From: an uncultured Oscillibacter sp.
GTDB taxonomy: Bacteria > Bacillota > Clostridia > Oscillospirales > Oscillospiraceae
NCBI GenBank assembly: GCA_910584995.1
Contig: CAJUDW010000050.1
Coordinates: 1-9,997 of the forward strand
DNA: 9,997 nucleotides
Reading direction: 5' to 3'
The position numbers and the translations under genes are program-made. The notes under the pieces were generated by a model. It saw only the letters and a list, made by a program, of their open reading frames with translations. It did not search any database and was not told the origin of the DNA. Of the stretch, positions 6,760 through 9,997 are shown piece after piece. Positions within the stretch are counted from its first letter, which is position 1; each line of letters starts with the position of its first letter.

Positions 6760-6817
6760 AAGTACGAAATCAGACCTTATGCCCGGCAGTATAGTCCGAT
6801 CTCATACTTAAAGCAAT
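6760..6817 (-). promoter_or_regulatory. marR-MATE promoter with flanking inverted repeat (candidate operator)
   Basis: On the minus strand TTGCTT (6816-6811), a 17-nt spacer, then TATACT (6793-6788). Two 12-nt arms, AAGTACGAAATC (6760-6771) and GATCTCATACTT (6798-6809), are inverted copies matching at 10 of 12 positions. One lies in the -35/-10 spacer and the other just after the start point. That placement suits repression by the MarR protein; binding is inferred. Confidence 0.5.
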
Positions 6818-6861
6818 AGGCATATTTCACAAAAATGCCAGGCTGATTTTCAGAAAATCAC

Positions 6862-6897
6862 AAAAAACAGGCGGGAGCCCATCGGGTTCCCCCTGCC
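6862..6897 (-). terminator. Weak terminator-like hairpin between divergent promoters
   Basis: On the minus strand an imperfect GC stem (GGC..GGGAACCC with GGGCTCCC..GCC, 6897-6870) is followed by TG and TTTTTT (6867-6862). No minus-strand gene lies just upstream, so it may only stop antisense transcription entering the marR promoter. The stem has a bulge, so confidence is modest. Confidence 0.35.
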
Positions 6898-6914
6898 GGA
6901 AGCGGAAAAAAGCC

Positions 6915-6943
6915 TTGCGGCAGGAAGCGGTTTCCGATATAAT
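6915..6943 (+). promoter_or_regulatory. Promoter of the trmN6-rsmI operon
   Basis: TTGCGG (6915-6920), exactly 17 nt, then a consensus TATAAT (6938-6943). Transcription would start near 6950, leaving a leader of about 28 nt before the TTG start codon. Confidence 0.8.
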
Positions 6944-6977
6944 GAACCACAACAAAGCGGCAGAGAGGAGGATCCCA

Positions 6978-7712
6978 TTGGAGCATTGGGAATTGCTTTG
7001 CCCCGGCGGATACGGCTTTTTCTGGGACAGCAACCTGTTCCGCCCCAGTACGGACACCTTCCTCCTCTCCTCCCTGCCGAAGCTGCGGCCCGGGCTCCGG
7101 GTCTGCGATTTAGGCAGCGGGACGGGGCTTTTGAGCATCCTGCTTTTGCAGCGCCAGCCGGATATGACCGTGGCCGGTGTGGAACTGCAGGAAGAGGCTG
7201 TGCGCCTGGCAGAGCGGTGCGCGATCAAAAACGGGCTGGAGGACAGGCTCTCCTTCCGGCAGGGGGATCTGCGGCGGATCCGGGAGATTTTTCCCGCTGC
7301 CAGGTTTGATTTGGTGGCCTGCAATCCCCCCTACTATCTACCGGGCAGCGGCAGAACGGCGGCAGAGGCAGCTGTCCGCAGCGCCCGGGCGGAGACGGAC
7401 TGTTCCCTGGAGGAGATCTGTGCCGCCGCCGCGTATCTCCTGCCTTGGGGCGGGCGGTTCTGCCTGATCCACAAGCCGGAGCGGTTGACCGATCTCCTCT
7501 GCGCCCTCCGGGCGGCATCTTTGGAGCCGAAGCGGCTGCGGGTGGTCTGTAAAGAACCCGGCGCCCCGCCGTCCCTGGTGCTGGCGGAGGCCCGCCGGGG
7601 CGGCAGGCCCGGCCTGGCAGTGGAAGCGCCGCTTTTTCTGCGGACAGCGGCGGGGACGCCTGGGGAGGAATTGGACGCCGCCTATTTTCGAACACGGGAG
7701 GACAAGCCATGA
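6978..7712 (+). CDS. tRNA1(Val) (adenine37-N6)-methyltransferase-like protein (TrmN6/YabB family)
   Basis: A 244-residue Rossmann-fold, SAM-dependent methyltransferase. Motif I is DLGSGTG at residues 44-50, an acidic strand end follows in VAGVEL (65-70), and the catalytic NPPY is at 116-119, the signature of N6-adenine methylation of nucleic acids. The N-terminal FRPSTDTFLLSSLP resembles the pattern before motif I in YfiC/YabB proteins. The TTG at 6978 is chosen because AGGAGG lies 6 nt upstream and the promoter -10 lies at 6938-6943; any start further upstream would lie in or before the promoter. Its stop overlaps the rsmI start (ATGA), so the two are translationally coupled, matching the yabB-yabC neighbourhood in Bacillus (without the small GIY-YIG gene between). 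The tRNA target is inferred from the family. Confidence 0.88.
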   Translation: MEHWELLCPGGYGFFWDSNLFRPSTDTFLLSSLPKLRPGLRVCDLGSGTGLLSILLLQRQPDMTVAGVELQEEAVRLAERCAIKNGLEDRLSFRQGDLRRIREIFPAARFDLVACNPPYYLPGSGRTAAEAAVRSARAETDCSLEEICAAAAYLLPWGGRFCLIHKPERLTDLLCALRAASLEPKRLRVVCKEPGAPPSLVLAEARRGGRPGLAVEAPLFLRTAAGTPGEELDAAYFRTREDKP

Positions 7713-8542
7713 GCGGCCGTTTATATCTGGTTGCCACCCCTATCGGCAATCTGGGGGATTTCTCCCCCAGAGCTGTGGAGACGCTGCGGGAGGTGGATTT
7801 TATCGCAGCGGAGGATACCCGGGTTTCCCTGAAGCTGCTGAATCATTTTGACGTGAAAAAGCCCCTGATCAGCTATCATGAGCATAACCATGTCACCGCC
7901 GGGCAGGCGGTGCTGGCCCGCCTGCTGGCCGGGGAATCCTGCGCCCTGGTGACAGATGCCGGCACCCCGGCAGTCTCCGATCCGGGGGAGGATCTGGTGC
8001 GGCTGTGCGCGGAGAACGGCGTGGATGTGCAGGCTGTCCCAGGCTGCTGCGCGGCGGTAGCCGCCTTGGCCGTCAGCGGGCTGCCCACCGGGCGGTTTAC
8101 CTTTGAGGGGTTTCTCACCGTCAACAAAAAAAGCCGCCGGGAGCGGCTGGAAAGTCTAAAAAATGAAGGCCGCACCATGATTTTTCATGAGGCGCCTCAC
8201 AAGCTGCGGGCCACCCTTCAGGATTTCTCCGCTGTTTTTGGTGCGGACCGGCCTATAGCCCTCTGCCGGGAACTGACAAAACTCCACGAGGAGACCTGGC
8301 GGACCACCCTGGGTGAGGCCGCCGCCTATTATCAGGTTCACACCCCCCGGGGGGAATATGTCCTGGTGGTGGCCGGGGCGGAACAGCGGGAGGAGGCCGC
8401 TATTTCTCTGGAGGAGGGCGCCGCCCAGGTCCTGGCGCTGAAAGCACAGGGCATCCGGCTGAAAGACGCGGCAAAGGAAGTGGCGGAGCACACAGGCCTC
8501 TCGAAAAACGAACTGTACGCCGCCGCCCTGGAGCAAGCGTAA
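7709..8542 (+). CDS. rsmI: 16S rRNA (cytidine1402-2'-O)-methyltransferase
   Basis: A 277-residue protein of the tetrapyrrole-methylase-like fold. RsmI 2'-O-methylates C1402 of 16S rRNA at the ribosomal P site. Diagnostic motifs are LYLVATPIGNLGD (5-17), AAEDTR (33-38), VTDAGTPAVSDPG (81-93), VPG at 110-112, LPTGRFTFEGFL (125-136) and TPRGEYVLVV (212-221). A C-terminal helical segment (GIRLKDAAKEVAEHTGLSKN) is typical of the full-length enzyme. The usual PGxSA motif reads PGCCA here, a small variation. The start at 7709 has GGGAGG 7 nt upstream and overlaps the previous stop by 4 nt. No clear terminator follows; the next gene has its own promoter. Confidence 0.96.
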   Translation: MSGRLYLVATPIGNLGDFSPRAVETLREVDFIAAEDTRVSLKLLNHFDVKKPLISYHEHNHVTAGQAVLARLLAGESCALVTDAGTPAVSDPGEDLVRLCAENGVDVQAVPGCCAAVAALAVSGLPTGRFTFEGFLTVNKKSRRERLESLKNEGRTMIFHEAPHKLRATLQDFSAVFGADRPIALCRELTKLHEETWRTTLGEAAAYYQVHTPRGEYVLVVAGAEQREEAAISLEEGAAQVLALKAQGIRLKDAAKEVAEHTGLSKNELYAAALEQA

Positions 8543-8770
8543 TGGGGCCGTGCAGGAACCGGTCCGCACCAGCTATCCGGATACACTGGCCCGCCGGGAG
8601 AGATGTGTTTTTCAAAAACCAGAAAGCTTTCAGACAGTTCTCACCGCTTTCATTCAGGCCTATAGCTGTCTTGCTTATCCCCTGCCGTTCTTGCGGCCTA
8701 TATGCCTCTCCCTTTCCTCGCCCTGGTTTCTTTTCGCCCTCTTTGGACGCTTCTATCTTTAACTTGCTGC
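8543..8770. other. Intergenic region with short palindromes
   Basis: No convincing gene and no good terminator for rsmI. Three perfect short palindromes occur close together: TATCCGGATA (8574-8583), GTTTTT-C-AAAAAC (8607-8619) and GAAAGCTTTC (8622-8631). The sequence is free of stop codons in one frame on each strand (plus from 8542, minus from 8777), but neither frame has a ribosome binding site or recognisable protein features. A dispersed intergenic repeat is possible. Confidence 0.4.
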
Positions 8771-8799
8771 TTGACATCCTGGCTTTTTCCCGGTATGAT
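8771..8799 (+). promoter_or_regulatory. Strong sigma-A-type promoter of the small membrane-protein operon
   Basis: A consensus TTGACA (8771-8776), a 17-nt spacer and TATGAT (8794-8799). The expected start point is 8805-8807, leaving an unusually long leader of about 170 nt before the first start codon. Confidence 0.85.
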
Positions 8800-8803
8800 A
8801 TTC

Positions 8804-8924
8804 ACAATACCATCCGCATGAAGCGGATCAAGGACGCAGAAGCGTTCTCCGGCAGCACTCTATACGGCTTATTGTATGCTGTGAAGGCATACAGCCCTTC
8901 TGCAGAAGGACTGTATGCCTTTTT
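8804..8924 (+). promoter_or_regulatory. Candidate transcription-attenuation leader (riboswitch-like)
   Basis: The RNA can form a hairpin ATCCGC/GCGGAT (8812-8828), a hairpin AGGACGC-AGAA-GCGTTCT (8831-8848) and a hairpin GTATGC/GCATAC (8874-8892). The last shares GCATAC with the terminator at 8886-8924, so the two are mutually exclusive. A 6-bp closing stem ACAATA (8804-8809) with TATTGT (8870-8875) could enclose the first hairpins. It overlaps the anti-terminator strand by two bases, though its 5' bases depend on the exact start point. This is the layout of a ligand- or protein-controlled terminator. I do not recognise the class. Confidence 0.6.
8886..8924 (+). terminator. Intrinsic terminator inside the 5' leader (attenuator)
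   Basis: GGCATACAG (8886-8894) pairs perfectly with CTGTATGCC (8911-8919). After one C/A mismatch CCTTC pairs with GAAGG around a TGCA loop, and TTTTT follows (8920-8924). It lies between the promoter and the gene, 56 nt before the start codon, so it must be bypassed for expression. Confidence 0.8.
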
Positions 8925-8979
8925 GCGCACTTTTCCGTATATTATGCCTGCTGATATTGTAAAACAGGAGGAAACAATT

Positions 8980-9363
8980 ATGGCATGTTTTCTGGTACCG
9001 GCCGCTGAAGCGGTTGTAACAGCCGCGGCTTCAAAGGCCGCAGAAAAGCGGGAGCCCTCCGGATCCGTCCAGGAAAACCCGCAGAGAATCCCTTTTTCCC
9101 GCAAATTGAAATGGCTCTCCCATATGCTGCTGGGCGGTACAGTCCTGCTGGTGTTCGAGCACATTTGGCATGGGGAGATATCCCCGTGGTTCCCCTTCCT
9201 GACCGCTATGGGCAGCCCTGCCGAAACGGCGGAGATGCTCCGGGAGATATCGTCCGCCGGTGTCTTGATGGCCGTCCTGGTCACTGCTGTATGGGGCGTC
9301 ATGGTCCTGGTGACAAACACCATGGAGAAAGCCGTTCTGCATGGCACCGAAACAGCGCAGTAA
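8980..9363 (+). CDS. Unrecognised small membrane protein
   Basis: A 127-residue protein with no domain I can name. It starts MACFLVPAAEAVVTAAASKA, an amphipathic or weakly hydrophobic segment, then a charged polar stretch (21-43, EKREPSG..). Two likely membrane helices follow: about 44-62 (LSHMLLGGTVLLVFEH) and about 92-114 (SAGVLMAVLVTAVWGVMVLV). Between them is the striking motif EHIWHGEISPWFPFLT (60-75), with histidines and aromatic residues at a membrane edge that could bind a metal or cofactor; that role is a guess. The ATG at 8980 is preceded by AGGAGG 8 nt upstream; the longer open frame to 8542 contains the promoter and terminator and is rejected. It is followed 12 nt later by another small membrane gene, probably a partner. 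Expression is likely controlled by the attenuator upstream. I believe similar proteins of unknown role occur in gut Clostridia, from memory only. Confidence 0.8.
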   Translation: MACFLVPAAEAVVTAAASKAAEKREPSGSVQENPQRIPFSRKLKWLSHMLLGGTVLLVFEHIWHGEISPWFPFLTAMGSPAETAEMLREISSAGVLMAVLVTAVWGVMVLVTNTMEKAVLHGTETAQ

Positions 9364-9375
9364 GGGGACGGGATC

Positions 9376-9690
9376 GTGACACTGCTGATCGCTGTCTTCG
9401 CTGCCGAAATCTGCACAATACTTTGGTATAAAAGCGGCTCTGCCCGGGAGATGAAGGTGGGAATCCTGTGCTGGATGTTTTGGGGCGCCTCCCTGATGTG
9501 GCTGGGAGATGCGATTTTTGAATATGCAGAACTCCGTGAGGCGTACTTTTCCCCCTCCCCCGCCAGTATGCTGAACGACCTTTTCTTGGGCCTATCGACT
9601 ATTGCGCTGGCTCTGGCAATCTGGTTGGCCCTGCTGCTGGTAAAGGATCCAAAAGGCGTCGTGCGGGCGCAGCTTTTTAAAAAAGGATAG
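9376..9690 (+). CDS. Unrecognised small membrane protein, partner of the preceding gene
   Basis: A 104-residue protein with three likely membrane helices: about 1-16 (MTLLIAVFAAEICTIL), 27-46 (KVGILCWMFWGASLMWLGDA) and 66-88 (LNDLFLGLSTIALALAIWLA). Acidic/aromatic residues follow the second helix (AIFEYAELREAYF) and the tail is basic (KDPKGVVRAQLFKKG). No family name is recognised. The start is GTG at 9376 with AGGGG 8 nt upstream, 12 nt after the previous stop, so it is in the same operon and possibly the same complex. The acidic residues beside the membrane could couple to ion movement, but nothing proves transport. Confidence 0.8.
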   Translation: MTLLIAVFAAEICTILWYKSGSAREMKVGILCWMFWGASLMWLGDAIFEYAELREAYFSPSPASMLNDLFLGLSTIALALAIWLALLLVKDPKGVVRAQLFKKG

Positions 9691-9707
9691 GAGTTTAGGT
9701 AAGATGA

Positions 9708-9750
9708 GATGCTGGCCCGGGAAAAGCATATCTGTTCCCAGGCCGGCATC
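9708..9750. repeat. Long stem-loop after the small membrane-protein operon
   Basis: GATGCTGGCC (9708-9717) pairs with GGCCGGCATC (9741-9750), one wobble. After a C/A mismatch GGGAA pairs with TTCCC (9719-9723 with 9735-9739), leaving an 11-nt loop. This stem of about 15 bp begins 18 nt after the operon's stop codon, but no T-run follows on either strand. It may be an mRNA 3'-end structure or part of a structured RNA with the next repeat. Confidence 0.6.
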
Positions 9751-9754
9751 CTCG

Positions 9755-9835
9755 TATTTCGGCCATTTCATGGAAAAATATGTATCCTCGGTCATACGGG
9801 ATAGCCGGCTGTGTCCCGGAAAAGACGCCGAAATA
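9755..9835. repeat. Nested inverted repeats, possible structured RNA
   Basis: TATTTCGGC (9755-9763) and GCCGAAATA (9827-9835) are a perfect 9-bp inverted repeat. They enclose smaller potential hairpins, for example CGGGA..TCCCG (9797-9818) with inner pairs around CCGG. A TATAAT-like minus-strand -10 (9847-9842) lies just outside, with a poor -35. A 71-codon plus-strand frame (9704-9919) and minus-strand frames cross the region, but none has a convincing ribosome site. Confidence 0.4.
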
Positions 9836-9997
9836 AGCAATATTATACGAAAACTCCGCGAAAATGCAGGATTTTATAACAAAAATCCACAAAGAAAATC
9901 CGAGAAGGAAACACGATAAGGGTGGCGTATCCTCTTTTTCAGATTATGCTTATCGACTTAACACAGCAAGGCACAAGATGTAGCAACAGCCCTGGTA
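9836..9997. other. AT-rich intergenic end of window
   Basis: No recognisable gene. CGATAAG (9914-9920) and CTTATCG (9949-9955) form a 7-bp inverted repeat around 28 nt that includes TTTTT at 9934-9938. The last bases could belong to a gene or element continuing past the window. Confidence 0.3.

Noticed and set aside
8802..9749. 315-codon minus-strand frame opposite the two small membrane genes
   Set aside because: It is antisense to two genes with good ribosome sites and membrane helices, and Ser/Thr/Pro-rich without domain motifs.
9704..9919. 71-codon plus-strand frame after the membrane-protein operon
   Set aside because: It begins inside a region dominated by inverted repeats, with no well-spaced ribosome site (GGAG is 11 nt away) and no recognisable features. 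Kept only as a note within the structured region.
1..9997. CRISPR array, tRNA, rRNA, IS element or phage genes
   Set aside because: No regularly spaced direct repeats, cloverleaf-like tRNA pattern, transposase or integrase motifs, or rRNA signature were seen on either strand by eye; a tRNAscan/Infernal run was not possible.

Overview
The window looks like chromosome of a GC-rich member of the Clostridia (Bacillota), probably a gut Oscillospiraceae-type organism. This is inferred from three things: the AGGAGG-type ribosome binding sites, the adjacent tRNA-methyltransferase and rsmI genes (the order of yabB and yabC in Bacillus), and a clostripain-family protease beside a MATE efflux pump. No rRNA, tRNA, CRISPR array, transposase or integrase was recognised.

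Layout. (1) Positions 1-1900 are markedly AT-richer than the rest. They carry a minus-strand pair, a MerR-type regulator followed 2 nt later by a short-chain dehydrogenase, closed by a strong intrinsic terminator at 149-185. Upstream of the regulator is its promoter, then another minus-strand terminator, then what looks like the decayed 3' end of a gene. The change to GC-rich DNA falls at about 1820-1920. This segment reads as acquired DNA or the edge of an integrated element. (2) Positions 1920-6830 are GC-rich with minus-strand genes: a membrane-anchored clostripain-like (C11) protease with its own terminators, and a marR-MATE operon with a candidate operator around its promoter. (3) Positions 6900-8542 hold a plus-strand operon: a TrmN6-like methyltransferase, starting at TTG and driven by a clear promoter, overlapping rsmI by 4 nt. 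(4) Positions 8543-9997 hold a plus-strand two-gene operon of small unrecognised membrane proteins, followed by an intergenic stretch rich in inverted repeats.

The most interesting signal lies between the strong promoter at 8771-8799 and the first small membrane gene at 8980. The roughly 170-nt leader can fold into several hairpins. One is a textbook intrinsic terminator ending in T5; another is an overlapping hairpin that would exclude it. A short potential closing stem around the first hairpins overlaps the anti-terminator strand. This is the architecture of a transcription attenuator or riboswitch, and I could not match it to a known class from memory.

The genes form independent units: RNA modification (trmN6-rsmI), MarR-controlled efflux, a surface protease, a MerR-controlled oxidoreductase, and an attenuated membrane-protein operon. 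Functions rest on recognised motifs; all regulatory sites are inferred from sequence pattern only.
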